The notes under the pieces are model-generated. The model was not told the DNA's origin and ran no database searches. It was given only the letters and a program-made list of their open reading frames with translations. A program made the position numbers and the translations under genes. DNA of 64,000 nt from RYN-230 sp963841695 (GTDB lineage Bacteria > Actinomycetota > Actinomycetes > Streptosporangiales > Streptosporangiaceae): NCBI GenBank assembly GCA_963841695.1, contig CAWJDQ010000008.1, positions 124,001 to 188,000 of the forward strand, in the 5' to 3' direction. Every line of letters starts with the position of its first letter. The first letter of the stretch is position 1. Below, piece by piece: positions 17,253 through 26,461 of this stretch.

Positions 17253-18104
17253 TCACTTCCGGGGCTTGTACCTGAGCCGTTTGCGGGCCAGCTCGCTCTT
17301 GCCGCTCCGCTCGTTGGCCGCAGCCGCTTCCCGGGCCGCGTCGAGGTCGGCCGGGGTCAGCAGGCCGTGCGTGAGCAGGTACTCGGCCAGCTCCCGCGGA
17401 TGCCCGCGTTCCTTCCAGATCAGGCCCTGGAGCTGCTTCTTGTAGTCGGAGATGGCTCCCTCACCGCTCAGGTCCAGGGCGATGACCACGTCCATCATCG
17501 GCACCGGCTGCGCCCCGGGCAGGCCGAGGATGAGCTCCTGGTAGTGGTAGGCCATGGCCAGCCGGGCGGCGGCGTTCCGCGCGAAGTAGGCCCGGACCCG
17601 CTCCGGGGCGTCCGGGCGGGGCGGGCTGCCCCGCCGGCCCGGCGAGCCGTTCGGCTGGACCCTTTTCTCCTGGGTCTCGGGCTGCTCGCGGCTCGGCCCG
17701 GTCGGCGCCGCCGGGCGTTCCGCCGCCTCCAGCCGCAGCGGCAGCACCCAGCTGCCCACGCTGACCAGCCAGGTCCCGGCCTCCAGCACGACCGGCAAGG
17801 TCTCGAAGTGGTTGGCCGGGGCGACCGGCAGGACCTGCCGGGCGGCCTGCTGCACCGCCCGGTGATCCACGGCGGCGCCGGGGGTGTGCGGGGCCAGGTA
17901 GACCGGGTAGGTGGAGTCCCGGCTGAACAGCTCCCACCGGTGGTGCACGTAGCGCAGCCCCGCGCAGCGCGGCGACCGGTGCAGGGTGAGGTCCTGGTCA
18001 CCACTGAGCAGGCTGCGGTCCAGCCAGGTGATCTCGTCCGGAGCGCAGCTCACCCACGCGCGGCGCCCGGCTGACCACAGGAAAAGCTTCCCCACCGGCA
18101 CCAT
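17253..18104 (-). CDS. actinobacterial protein of unknown function (FHA neighbour)
   Basis: The 283-residue protein has no family I recognise. Its N-terminal 130 residues are beta-rich (HRWELFSRDSTYPVYLAP, TWLVSVGSWVLPLRL). A Pro/Arg/Gln-rich linker of about 45 residues follows, then a helical C-terminal domain (ARLAMAYHYQELILGLPGAQPVPMMDVVIALDLSGEGAISDYKKQLQ) ending in a basic tail. No signal peptide or membrane helix is visible. It is downstream of, and on the same strand as, the FHA protein (72 bases apart), so a phosphorylation-linked role is possible but unproven. Confidence 0.7.
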   Translation of the reverse strand: MVPVGKLFLWSAGRRAWVSCAPDEITWLDRSLLSGDQDLTLHRSPRCAGLRYVHHRWELFSRDSTYPVYLAPHTPGAAVDHRAVQQAARQVLPVAPANHFETLPVVLEAGTWLVSVGSWVLPLRLEAAERPAAPTGPSREQPETQEKRVQPNGSPGRRGSPPRPDAPERVRAYFARNAAARLAMAYHYQELILGLPGAQPVPMMDVVIALDLSGEGAISDYKKQLQGLIWKERGHPRELAEYLLTHGLLTPADLDAAREAAAANERSGKSELARKRLRYKPRK

Positions 18105-18176
18105 TGTGCCGTCCCCGGCTGAGTGCGGCGCCGGGATGACCGGGGACTGCGGCGCCGGCGGCTCAGCGGGGTCCGG

Positions 18177-19334
18177 TCACCCGATCTCCACCCGCGAGGC
18201 CGGCGCCTGGTCGTTCGTGCCCCAGCGGATCACGTCGCCGCCGTGCAGGGGCTGCTCCCCGGCGACCGAGGTGCCGTTCAGGGTCATCCCGTTCATGCCC
18301 AGGTTCGCCACCCACCACTGGCCGTCGGAGTAGGTGAACCTGGCGTGCTCCCGGGACACGGTGGGCACGTCCGGAAGGCTGAGGTCGACCGCGCCGCGGC
18401 CGGCCAGCGCCCCGGACAGCCGGGTCTCGGCGACCCGGCTCCCGGTGATCAGCCGCAGCGTGGGGACCATGGCCCGGGCCGGTTCGGCCACGGTGGCCAG
18501 CCCCGTCCCGGCGACGGTGGCGGCCGCGGCGGTAGCGTCGGGCACCGGCGCCGACGTGGTGGAGCCGTCGTGCGCGAACGGCCATCCGGCGCCGGGAGGA
18601 GCCTGCTGGAACCCGTACGCCGGAGCCGGCTCGAAGCCGTGCGCCTGGGCCGGCTCGAACCCGTGCGCCTGGGGCTCGAACCCGTGCGCCTGGGCCGGCT
18701 CGAACCCGGACGGCGTGGCGGGCTGGAACCCGGCACCCAGCGGGCGGCCCTGCCGCAGCAGGTAGCGGCCCTCAGGCACGGACGGGTCGCTGATCAGGCT
18801 CACCTCGGCCCGGCCCGGCCCGGCCAGGCGCGCCTGGTGCGCGGCGACCTGCTCCTCGTACACCTCGGCGGCGCTGGTTTCCACCAGGCCGATGTCCATC
18901 CGCTCGCCCAGCGAGGCGAAGTCACGCGGGTTCAGCCGCAGCTCGACCGCGGTGGGGGCGAGGAGGGCGCCGCTCGGGGTGACCACGAACACCTCCGGCA
19001 GGTGGCGCAGCGCGAGCTGCAGCACTTCCTGCCCGTCACGCCACGGCCGGGTGGCGATCCGCTGCACCCAGGGGTGGTCCCGGGTCACGCCCAGGGCCCG
19101 CAGGCCCAGGACGGTCACCACGCCGAGGACGGCCAGGAACAGCAGCACGAGGGTCCCGCCGACGAGTGATCCGGTGACCGTCCACAGCACCACCCAGCAG
19201 ACCGTGACCGCGGCGGCCAGGGCCCACCGCCTGCGGTTGCGTCGTGGGGCGCCGGGCGGCTGCAGGCGGGGCAGCTGGCCACCGGGTACCGGAGCACGAG
19301 AGGGCCGGGCGGGCGCCTCCATGCGATCTGACAT
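18177..19334 (-). CDS. membrane protein with C-terminal FHA domain
   Basis: I chose the ATG at 19334 because AAGGACGG lies five bases upstream; the frame is open to 19439. Residues about 20-75 hold two membrane helices (WALAAAVTVCWVVLWTVTG, TLVLLFLAVLGVVTVLGL). A middle domain (HLPEVFVVTPSGALLAPTAVELRLNP) resembles the FhaA N-terminal region. Next comes a low-complexity stretch with five GFEP(A)QAH repeats encoded by a 24-base DNA repeat (about 18603-18725), then an FHA domain (VSREHARF, GMNGMTLNGTSV). FHA domains bind phosphothreonine, so a Ser/Thr kinase partner elsewhere is expected. Confidence 0.85.
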   Translation of the reverse strand: MSDRMEAPARPSRAPVPGGQLPRLQPPGAPRRNRRRWALAAAVTVCWVVLWTVTGSLVGGTLVLLFLAVLGVVTVLGLRALGVTRDHPWVQRIATRPWRDGQEVLQLALRHLPEVFVVTPSGALLAPTAVELRLNPRDFASLGERMDIGLVETSAAEVYEEQVAAHQARLAGPGRAEVSLISDPSVPEGRYLLRQGRPLGAGFQPATPSGFEPAQAHGFEPQAHGFEPAQAHGFEPAPAYGFQQAPPGAGWPFAHDGSTTSAPVPDATAAAATVAGTGLATVAEPARAMVPTLRLITGSRVAETRLSGALAGRGAVDLSLPDVPTVSREHARFTYSDGQWWVANLGMNGMTLNGTSVAGEQPLHGGDVIRWGTNDQAPASRVEIG

Positions 19335-19465
19335 CACACCGTCCTTGCGCGCAGGCCGCGGCGCGGCCATCTGTTCGTTCTTCCACGATGCGGATCCGGG
19401 GCCGGGTAGGTCAACGGAATCGGCCCGGCTCCCAGACATCTGGAAATTTCCGGCTCCCCCGGGAC

Positions 19466-20236
19466 TCAGTCCGCGCGGACCCGCCAGGCGGGCGGCCGCT
19501 TCTCCAGGAAGGCATGGATTCCCTCCTGCGCCTCCGCCGAGGCGAACAGCCGCGCGGACAGCTCGGCCATGGCGGACGACTCCCCGGCCAGCCGCTGCCG
19601 CCGGCCCCGGGTCAGCAGCCGTTTCGTTTCCGCCGCGCCCTGCGGGGACGTCTCCCCGATCTCGCTGACCAGCCGTCCCAGCTCCACGTCGAGGTTTTCG
19701 TTAGAGGTCGCGATGGTCAGGAAGCCGGCCTGGGCCGCTTCCGGGGCGCCGAACGTGGCGCCGGTCAGGTAGTAGCGGGCCGCCGCCCGCGGGGTCAGCA
19801 GATCCTGGGTGGTCAGTGAGATCATCGCCGGAGCCACGCCGATCCGCGCCTCAGAGAACGCGAACGTCGCCGTGTCGCTGGCCAGGGCCAGGTCGCAGGC
19901 CCCGACGATGCCCATGCCCCCGGCGCGGACGTGCCCGGTGATGCGGGCGATGACCGGCTTGGGCGCGTCCACGATCGCGGTGAGCAGGGCGAGGATCGCC
20001 GCGTTGGCCTCGCTCATCGACTGGCGGCCGGCCTCGGCCAGGTCGGCGCCCGCACAGAACACCCGGCCGGTGTGGGTGATCACCACCGCCCGGGCCGCGG
20101 GCTCGGCCACGGCCTCGGCGAGCCGCGCGGACAGCTCCGCCACCAGCGGGCGGGACAGCGCGTTGCGGTTGTGCGGCGAGTCGAGGGTGAGGGTCGCCAC
20201 CTGGTCACCCACGCCGTAGTGCACGAGCTCGCTCAT
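19466..20236 (-). CDS. enoyl-CoA hydratase/isomerase family protein
   Basis: The ATG at 20236 (MSELVHYGV) is preferred over the upstream in-frame codons to 20350, which run through terminator hairpins. The 256-residue protein shows crotonase blocks: TLDSPHNRNALS, GRVFCAGADLAE (oxyanion hole) and GHVRAGGMGIVGACDLALAS. It retains the usual acidic residue region (FSEARIGVAPAM). The family hydrates or isomerises enoyl-CoA thioesters in beta-oxidation or related degradation. It is probably transcribed alone, since strong terminators separate it from the protease gene upstream. Confidence 0.88.
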   Translation of the reverse strand: MSELVHYGVGDQVATLTLDSPHNRNALSRPLVAELSARLAEAVAEPAARAVVITHTGRVFCAGADLAEAGRQSMSEANAAILALLTAIVDAPKPVIARITGHVRAGGMGIVGACDLALASDTATFAFSEARIGVAPAMISLTTQDLLTPRAAARYYLTGATFGAPEAAQAGFLTIATSNENLDVELGRLVSEIGETSPQGAAETKRLLTRGRRQRLAGESSAMAELSARLFASAEAQEGIHAFLEKRPPAWRVRAD

Positions 20237-20272
20237 CCGGGCCTCCCGGCGCCGATCGTACCGGGCTGATGA

Positions 20273-20343
20273 GGGACCCCCGGGCGGGGTGGCCCGGGGG
20301 TCCCCGTTCTCCGGCGAGGCTCCACGGGGGAGAGCCTCGCCGG
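20273..20343. terminator. two tandem hairpins after the HtrA-type gene
   Basis: GGGACCCCCGGGC (20273-20285) pairs perfectly with GCCCGGGGGTCCC (20292-20304), and CCGGCGAGGCTC (20311-20322) pairs perfectly with GAGCCTCGCCGG (20332-20343). The hairpins stand between the stop of the protease gene and the start of the next gene on the same strand. There is no U-tract, as is common in actinomycete terminators. Confidence 0.7.
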
Positions 20344-20395
20344 GGCTCACGCGGCCGGGGCGGCCGACCCGCAGGCCGGCCGCTCACGGCACAGC

Positions 20396-21796
20396 TCAGG
20401 CAGCAGGGCCGCTGCCCAGCGTCACGGTCGCGGTGTGCGACTGGCCGTACTGGTCAGTCCAGCCGAGGCTGACCTTGTCGCCGGGGTGGTACTGCTCCAG
20501 GATCGATGAGACGTCCGTCGAGGAGGTGATCGTGTGGCCGGCCACCGACGTGATCACGTCGCCCTGGGCCAGCCCGGCCTGGGCGGCGGCCGACCCGTTC
20601 AGCACGCCGGCCACGGTCGCGCCGCTGGCCGTCGAGCCCTCGCCGCTGCCGCCGTAGAAGCCGCCGTAGCCGCCGCCATACCCGCCGGTGCTGCCGGTGG
20701 ACGCGGAGGAGACCTCAATGCCCAGGAACGCGGTGGTGCCGAGGTGCACGGTGGACGAGGCGTGGCCCGCCTCGATCTGGGCGGCGATCGAGGCCGCCTC
20801 AGTGATCGGGATGGCGAACGCCTGGGTGGCGGTCTGGTCTGACGTGGTGCCGACCCCGGTGGTCGAGATGCCGGTGGAGGCGGCCGTGTCCATGCCCACG
20901 ACCTGGCCCTGGGTGTTGACCAGCGGGCCGCCGGAGTCGCCCGGCTGGATGCCCGCGTTGGTCTGGATCAGCCCCTTGAGCTGCTCGGAGTTGCCCGCGT
21001 CCTCATCCGAGGCGGTGATGGCCCGGCCCGTGCCGGTCACCTTGCCCGGAGCAACGGACGGGGTGCCGCCCTTGCCCAGGGCGTTGCCGAGCGCGACCAC
21101 CTTCTGCCCGGTCTGCACGCCCGAGGAGCTGAGGCTGACCGTCTGCAGCCCCGAGGCGTTGACGAGCTGGATCACCGCCACGTCCTTGGTCTTGTTGTAG
21201 CCGACCACCTTGGCGCTGTAGGTGCGGCCGTTGCCGACGTCAGTGACCTTGATCGAGGTCGCCCCGTCGATCACGTGGTTGTTGGTCAGCACCTCGCCGG
21301 TGGAGGTGAGCACCTGGCCGGTGCCGGCCGCCTCGCCGTTCTGGTAGCCGAGCGTGGACACCACGTCGACCAGCCCCGGGTCCACCTTGGCGGCGACCTG
21401 GGCCGTGGTCAGCGTCGTCGCGCCGAACGCGCTCGCCGCGCCCAGTCCGGCGATCGTCAGCGCGACCGCCGCCCCGGCGGAGGCCCCGGCCAGCACGAAC
21501 CGGCGACGCCGGCGACGGCCGCCGTCCGGCCCGGTCGGCCCGGATCCGTAGCCTGCAGGCCCGTTACCCCCGGGCCCGTAACCACCAGGCCCGTACCCGC
21601 CAGGCCCGTAGCCACCAGGCCCGTAGCCACCAGGCCCGGACCCGTAGCCGCCGTAGCCGCCCGATCCGCCGCCGTAGCTTCCGTACCCGCCCTGGCCGGT
21701 GGTGGGCTGGCCCGTGGTGGGCTGGCCCGTGCCTGGCTCTCCCGGTCCGGACGGCCCTGGTGCGGCGTATCCGGGCTCTCCGTAGACCGTGCTCAT
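20396..21796 (-). CDS. HtrA/DegP-type serine protease with PDZ domain (S1C)
   Basis: The protein has 466 residues. The cytoplasmic N-terminal 100 residues are Gly/Tyr/Pro-rich (repeated GPGGY, from a 15-base DNA repeat near 21546-21650). One membrane segment (FVLAGASAGAAVALTIAGLGAASAFGA) anchors an extracytoplasmic trypsin-like domain. The catalytic residues are visible as TNNHVIDG (His), KDVAVIQL (Asp) and QPGDSGGPLV (Ser). A PDZ domain follows (GVLNGSAAAQAGLAQGDVITSVAG), interrupted by a Gly/Tyr insertion. It would degrade misfolded exported proteins. The low-complexity head resembles the P/G-rich heads of mycobacterial PepD/HtrA proteins. Confidence 0.92.
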   Translation of the reverse strand: MSTVYGEPGYAAPGPSGPGEPGTGQPTTGQPTTGQGGYGSYGGGSGGYGGYGSGPGGYGPGGYGPGGYGPGGYGPGGNGPAGYGSGPTGPDGGRRRRRRFVLAGASAGAAVALTIAGLGAASAFGATTLTTAQVAAKVDPGLVDVVSTLGYQNGEAAGTGQVLTSTGEVLTNNHVIDGATSIKVTDVGNGRTYSAKVVGYNKTKDVAVIQLVNASGLQTVSLSSSGVQTGQKVVALGNALGKGGTPSVAPGKVTGTGRAITASDEDAGNSEQLKGLIQTNAGIQPGDSGGPLVNTQGQVVGMDTAASTGISTTGVGTTSDQTATQAFAIPITEAASIAAQIEAGHASSTVHLGTTAFLGIEVSSASTGSTGGYGGGYGGFYGGSGEGSTASGATVAGVLNGSAAAQAGLAQGDVITSVAGHTITSSTDVSSILEQYHPGDKVSLGWTDQYGQSHTATVTLGSGPAA

Positions 21797-21926
21797 CTCG
21801 AACGCTCCTCAGTAGGTCATCGCCTGTCGTGGCTCACTACTGATAGTCGGCACCATAACTGAAGGCAGCCTCTAAGATGCCTCAGCCAACCCCGAAGCTT
21901 TCCTGAATGCTTCCTGAAGGGCCGGC

Positions 21927-22658
21927 TCAGCCGGTCAGCAGCCGTTCGGGCTGCTTGTGGCGGCGGCCCTGGACCAGCCGGACGTGGTACAGGGACCGCC
22001 AGCCCTTGCCGCTGAGCAGGAATTCCCCCGGGGCGGCCAGGGCCGTGACGCCGTTCAGGAACGCCTGCGGGTCGCCCCAGTGGCGTTCCCCGGCGGCCCG
22101 CGCGTCGACGATGTCCACCACCTCGCCGGTGTCCGCGTCGATGCCGGCCAGGTAGTGCCGGGGCGCGATGTTGGCCCACACCCGGCCGCCCGCCCATTCC
22201 AGGTCGTTGAGGCCGCCGATGCGCTGGTCGCCGATCCGGGCCACGACCAGGCCGAGCGGCATCAGCGTCTGCGGGTCGCGGCGGACGAGCTCGCTGCTCC
22301 CGTCGCTGGTGAGCAGGTAGCCGCCCGCGTTGCAGATGCCCCAGCCCTCGCGGTTATAGGAGAGCGTCTCGAGCAGGGTCAGGCTGCGCAGATCCCAGCG
22401 CAGGGCGACCCGCTCGCGCCAGGTCAGCTGCCAGAGGTGGCCCCCCACCCGGCAGATGCCCTCGGCGAACAGGTCGGGAGGCAGCGAGGTGCTGGCGTCG
22501 ACCTGATCCCGGCCGAGCCGGTAGCGCCGGACCGTGGACTGGCCGTACTGGCCGGTGCTCTCCCAGACCGTGCCGTCCTGCTCGATCAGGCCCTGGGTGA
22601 AGCCCTGGCCCGGGTGGGGCAGGCGGCGCAGCACCTTGAGGCGGTGAAACCTCGGCAC
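21927..22658 (-). CDS. glutaminyl-peptide cyclotransferase (plant/bacterial beta-propeller type)
   Basis: The 243-residue protein opens with GQGFTQGLIEQDGTVWESTGQYG, the characteristic first block of the five-bladed propeller glutamine cyclotransferases, and continues with YNREGWGICNAGGYLLTSDGSSEL and GGLNDLEWAGGRVWANIAPR, the other family blocks. The enzyme converts N-terminal glutamine to pyroglutamate. No signal peptide is evident, whereas many homologues are exported. It is the last gene of the same-strand run lipoprotein - FtsH-like - small peptidase-like, 52 bases after the latter. Confidence 0.82.
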   Translation of the reverse strand: MPRFHRLKVLRRLPHPGQGFTQGLIEQDGTVWESTGQYGQSTVRRYRLGRDQVDASTSLPPDLFAEGICRVGGHLWQLTWRERVALRWDLRSLTLLETLSYNREGWGICNAGGYLLTSDGSSELVRRDPQTLMPLGLVVARIGDQRIGGLNDLEWAGGRVWANIAPRHYLAGIDADTGEVVDIVDARAAGERHWGDPQAFLNGVTALAAPGEFLLSGKGWRSLYHVRLVQGRRHKQPERLLTG

Positions 22659-22710
22659 AGCGGCACACCTCCGTCACGGACCCGGCGTCGTGGACCACGC
22701 GGCAGCCTGA

Positions 22711-23175
22711 TTATGCCGCGCGTTCCCCCGGCCGGCCGCCTCCCCGGGCAAACCGGGCCAGCGCGGGCCGCAACGGCTTGCCGGTGTACCCGCCGTCGGC
22801 GAGGCCAGCCTGGCGCTCGAACAGGTTGCGGGCGCCGAAGTCACCGGTCAGTCCCCAGGACACCCCGGCGGCGAGGAAGTACAGCGGGAGCATGACCAGG
22901 CCGCCACACCACGCGTACTGGGTGGCGTGCCGCGCCTCGTGGGCCAGCAGCGGCCCCATGGAGGTGAGGGCGGCCCGGTCACTCCGGGCCAGGATCACGT
23001 TCCCGACCGTGAACGCGGGGGCCACCGGGACCGGGAGCCGGTACCGCGCCCCGATCAGCAGGCCGTCGCCGGCGCGGGCCAGGCTGGCCCGCCCGGCCGC
23101 GGCCACTACCAGTCCGGCCAGCGTGGACCCGTTGACCAGGTTGGCCACCAGCCGCACCCGGTAGGCGGGGCGCAC
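22711..23175 (-). CDS. small protein with HEARH motif, possible metallopeptidase-like
   Basis: The 154-residue protein begins 6 bases after the stop of the FtsH-like gene. It has a central LLAHEARHATQYAW block (HExxH-like, as in DUF4157-type peptidases) and a hydrophobic segment (GLVMLPLYFLAAGVSWGLTGDF). A third zinc ligand is not obvious and the protein is short, so catalytic activity is uncertain. The coupling suggests it works with the membrane protease encoded just upstream. Confidence 0.6.
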   Translation of the reverse strand: MRPAYRVRLVANLVNGSTLAGLVVAAAGRASLARAGDGLLIGARYRLPVPVAPAFTVGNVILARSDRAALTSMGPLLAHEARHATQYAWCGGLVMLPLYFLAAGVSWGLTGDFGARNLFERQAGLADGGYTGKPLRPALARFARGGGRPGERAA

Positions 23176-23181
23176 GCCGGG

Positions 23182-25644
23182 TCAGGACCCCACGGCCGGG
23201 CCGGACCCGTTCCCGTGTTCCCGGGAGTTCAGCGGATCCGGGTCCGGGGCCACCAGCCAGCCACCCGGCCCGGGTGCGGTCAGCACGGGCCGGGGGATCT
23301 CGGGCATGCTGATCGGGATGTGGCCGTGCTCGCGGTGCGCTACCGCGGCGCCCCGGTGGTAGTCCTCCAGCTGCCCGGCCAGGCCCGGGTCGGCGTACGG
23401 CCGGCCGTCCACGAACGGGCCTGGCCGCCGCTCGATGACCGCCACCACGTCCTCGCCGGTCAGCGTCTTGTGCGTTTCCAGCGCGTGGGCCAGCGAGAGT
23501 ACCTGGGCCCGGTTCTCGTTGATGATCTCTTCCACCCGGCCGAGCAGGCCGTTCAGGTTGTCCTCGATCCGGTCGGCCAGGGCCCGGCGCATTTCCGCCT
23601 CGGGGTCCTGGCCCTTCTTGTTACGGCCGCCCTGGCCGCCCCCGGGCGAGCCGACCTCCAGCCGCTTGGCGGTGGAGTACGACGACACCGTGGAGCCCAT
23701 CCCCCAGAAGCCCTCCATGAACGAGGCCACGGTGGTCGCCGACTCCAGGTCGCCGGACACCCCGGAGGAGCTGTCGTCGCTGAAGAACATCCGCTCCCCG
23801 GCCAGGGAGGCCAGCGAGACCAGGATGTCGGTCTCGTATTCGCTGCGCCACCGGGTGAACTGGTCCTCCGGCGGGATGCTGGCCACCATGCCGAGGTAGT
23901 CACTGCCCTTCTCGATGGTCGCGATGTCGATCTCCATGTGCTGCCGGGTGCGGTAGGCCACCAGCGCGTGGCACGCCTCGTGGATGGCCACCGCGTGCCG
24001 CTCCCGCTCGATGTACTCCACGTCCTCGGGCGGGCCGAGCTCCTTGAGCTGCTTGGCCCGGATGACGTCGCCCCAGGTGATGACGTCCCGGCCGGCCCGG
24101 ATGGCGGTAATGAGAGCCTCGTTGACGAGGTCCTTGATGGTCGCGCCGGTCGCGTACGGGGTGATGGTGGCCAGCTTGTCTATCTGGTCTGGGGTGAGCT
24201 CGTGCCGCACCTTGGCGAAGTACCCCTGGTAGGTGCGCACCCGGCCCGCCTTGGACGGGTAGCCGACCTTGTAGATCCGGTCGATCCGGCCCGGCCGGAG
24301 CAGCGCCTCGTCCAGCGCCTCGGGCAGGTTGGTGGCCATCATGACCAGCATCCGGTACTTGGGCGGGGGCTTGGGGCGCAGCCCGAGCACCCGGCGGACG
24401 TGGCGGTTCACGAACCCGCGCGGCTTCTTCAGCCCGGACAGCTCGGTGAGGAGCGCCTCCAGGGTCCCCATGCCCCCGCCGCCGCCCATGCCCATGCCCA
24501 TCATCTGCTTGTTCCGCGTGGTGTCCGGCTCCTCGCCTGCCGACGAGGACAGGGCGCGCCGGGCGAGCCGCCACTGCACATCGCCGGACAGGTAGGAGAA
24601 GCCGTGGCAGCCGCCGGCCTGCCAGGCCGCGGGGGTGGACCGGCCGCCGGGGAAGTTCGGGCCGCCCTGGGCCAGCGCGCCGCGGCGGCCCAGCGAATCG
24701 GCCTCGTCGAAGAACACGATCACGCCGCCGTACCGGAGCGCGAGCCGGCGCAGCTTGCGGAACAGGGACTTGACTTTGAGGATGCCCACGCCCATGAACA
24801 TGTTGATGAACGCGCCCGGGTCCACGAACACGTAGGGGCGGCCGGTCTCGCCCGCCACCGCCTCGGCCATCAGCGTCTTGCCGGTGCCGGGCGGTCCCCA
24901 GAGCAGGATGCCGCCGGGCACGTAGCCACCCCGGGACTCGATCTGCTCCGGGTCCTCCAGGTAGAGGATGTTCTCCTTGACCCGCTCCAGCACGTGGTCC
25001 TGGCCCCAGACGTCGGTGAACCGGGTCTTGATGTCGTCCGGGTAGTACACGTCCACGCCGCCCCGGGACAGGAACCAGAAGATAGCGGCGAACTGCAGCA
25101 CCACGACCAGCAGGATGACCACGAGCTGCAGCACGAACGGCAGCGCGTGCCAGATGTAGGACGGCATGTGCAGCAGGGCCGTGACCGGATCGGTGTGCGT
25201 CACCTTTCCGGCCACCACCCCGACTACGGCGATCCAGAAGATCCAGGTGGCCAGCCGCCAGAGGCGGAACCGGGTCCAGTCGGTCAGCCTGCGGCGGGTA
25301 GTCCGCTCGATGCCGCCGAAGAAGGTCACGGTCCAGAACCGGTGGTAGGCGGCCCAGTGCTCACTGACCAGGAAGTGGACCTGGCGCAGCAGTTCCAGGC
25401 CGATCAGGACGAATACCCACAGCCCGGACCGGGCCTCGATGCGCACCGCGTCGCTGAACCCGATCAGCGGGTTGGACGCCATCGCCGACCAGACCAGGAT
25501 GAACCAGATCAGGATCAGCAGCAGCAGGAACTTGATCCGGTCCCACAGGGGCAGCGGCTTGCGCGTTGGCCGGTCGTCATCCCGCGCGCGGCCGCCGGGC
25601 GGCCGCAGCCCCTCTGGAGAACCTGCCGGGGCCATTGTCATCAT
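23182..25644 (-). CDS. FtsH-like membrane AAA+ metalloprotease
   Basis: The start is the ATG at 25644, with AGGAGCCC before it and overlapping the lipoprotein stop (ATGA). The protein has about 820 residues. Four N-terminal membrane segments precede the AAA+ module: GGILLWGPPGTGKTLMAEAVA (Walker A), GVIVFFDEADSLGRRG (Walker B) and MMATNLPEALDEALLRPGRID (SRH). The protease domain has AIHEACHALVAYRT (HExxH zinc site; canonical FtsH has HEAGH). Compared with housekeeping FtsH it has an extra helix pair and a Gly/Met-rich insertion (MMGMGMGGGGGMG) between Walker B and the SRH, so it is a divergent paralogue. It would extract and degrade membrane proteins. Confidence 0.88.
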   Translation of the reverse strand: MMTMAPAGSPEGLRPPGGRARDDDRPTRKPLPLWDRIKFLLLLILIWFILVWSAMASNPLIGFSDAVRIEARSGLWVFVLIGLELLRQVHFLVSEHWAAYHRFWTVTFFGGIERTTRRRLTDWTRFRLWRLATWIFWIAVVGVVAGKVTHTDPVTALLHMPSYIWHALPFVLQLVVILLVVVLQFAAIFWFLSRGGVDVYYPDDIKTRFTDVWGQDHVLERVKENILYLEDPEQIESRGGYVPGGILLWGPPGTGKTLMAEAVAGETGRPYVFVDPGAFINMFMGVGILKVKSLFRKLRRLALRYGGVIVFFDEADSLGRRGALAQGGPNFPGGRSTPAAWQAGGCHGFSYLSGDVQWRLARRALSSSAGEEPDTTRNKQMMGMGMGGGGGMGTLEALLTELSGLKKPRGFVNRHVRRVLGLRPKPPPKYRMLVMMATNLPEALDEALLRPGRIDRIYKVGYPSKAGRVRTYQGYFAKVRHELTPDQIDKLATITPYATGATIKDLVNEALITAIRAGRDVITWGDVIRAKQLKELGPPEDVEYIERERHAVAIHEACHALVAYRTRQHMEIDIATIEKGSDYLGMVASIPPEDQFTRWRSEYETDILVSLASLAGERMFFSDDSSSGVSGDLESATTVASFMEGFWGMGSTVSSYSTAKRLEVGSPGGGQGGRNKKGQDPEAEMRRALADRIEDNLNGLLGRVEEIINENRAQVLSLAHALETHKTLTGEDVVAVIERRPGPFVDGRPYADPGLAGQLEDYHRGAAVAHREHGHIPISMPEIPRPVLTAPGPGGWLVAPDPDPLNSREHGNGSGPAVGS

Positions 25645-26279
25645 GGGCTCCTGACCGTGAAGGAGTTCATCACCGTGTCGATCTCGCTCTGGTGCTTGCT
25701 GTAACACGAAGCCAGGCAGTGCACGAGCAGCAGGTAGACCTCGGTGTCATCCGCGTTCGTCAGGGCGACCTGGTCGAAGGTGTTAATGCCGACGCCCGGG
25801 TAGGTGTAGTCGTAGGTGACCCGCACTCCATGGACACCCTGGGGCAGGGTCAGCGTGGTGTTCCGCAGCAGGCGGAAGTCGGTCAGCGGGAACCCGCTCT
25901 TGGCTGCGGTGGCCCGGTCGGCCGCCGTCACCGGCAGGAAGAAGTCCCGCAGCTCGTTGTAGGACAGCGCGTTGGAGGTCGTCTGGTTGACCGGCGCGAC
26001 CACCGAGTAGGCGAACGGCGCCGCATCCTGCGCGCCGAGCACGTGATCCGCGGCGGGCCGGGTGTCGGCGTCGTAGCCGACCGTCCAGACGCCGCTCTGC
26101 GGCTTGCTCTTCACCGCGGCGTACAGGGCCGAGCTGGTGATCTGGCGCCAGCCGTCCGGCACCTTGAAGTAGGTGTGCGCGCCCGAGTTCGTCACGTAGG
26201 TGAACTGCGGCGCGGCGCAGCCGGTGAGCAGGAGGGCGAGCAGCATCATGCCCAGCCCGATGCAGCGGCCCCTGGTCAT
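25641..26279 (-). CDS. secreted lipoprotein coupled to the FtsH-like protease
   Basis: The protein has 212 residues. A type II signal peptide ends in LLLTGC (lipobox, Cys about 21), followed by a mixed alpha/beta domain (YFKVPDGWRQITSSAL near the start resembles PsbP/LpqN-like lipoproteins that sense small ligands). GGTAGGAGAGG precedes the ATG. The stop overlaps the protease start, so production of the two is linked. It could present or gate substrates for the membrane protease; that is inference from context only. Confidence 0.78.
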   Translation of the reverse strand: MTRGRCIGLGMMLLALLLTGCAAPQFTYVTNSGAHTYFKVPDGWRQITSSALYAAVKSKPQSGVWTVGYDADTRPAADHVLGAQDAAPFAYSVVAPVNQTTSNALSYNELRDFFLPVTAADRATAAKSGFPLTDFRLLRNTTLTLPQGVHGVRVTYDYTYPGVGINTFDQVALTNADDTEVYLLLVHCLASCYSKHQSEIDTVMNSFTVRSP

Positions 26280-26461
26280 GCGCCTCTCCTACCGCCAGGA
26301 AACGTGTGCCCGATCCGTTATGCGTTCGTGTCCTAATGGGAGTATGGCTTCCCGACACGCCGCCTGGGTAGACGCGATCTGGATTAGCCACATGCCTGTA
26401 ACACGTGGAAACTTGGCCTGCCGGCTCAGGTGCGGGCACAGCCGATCCACGGGAGGAACGA

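Noticed and set aside
22927..25704. Plus-strand open frame of 925 codons opposite the FtsH-like gene
   Set aside because: Very long, but composed of His/Gly/Arg-rich sequence with no domain. The minus strand has complete Walker, SRH and HExxH motifs, so this is high-GC antisense openness.
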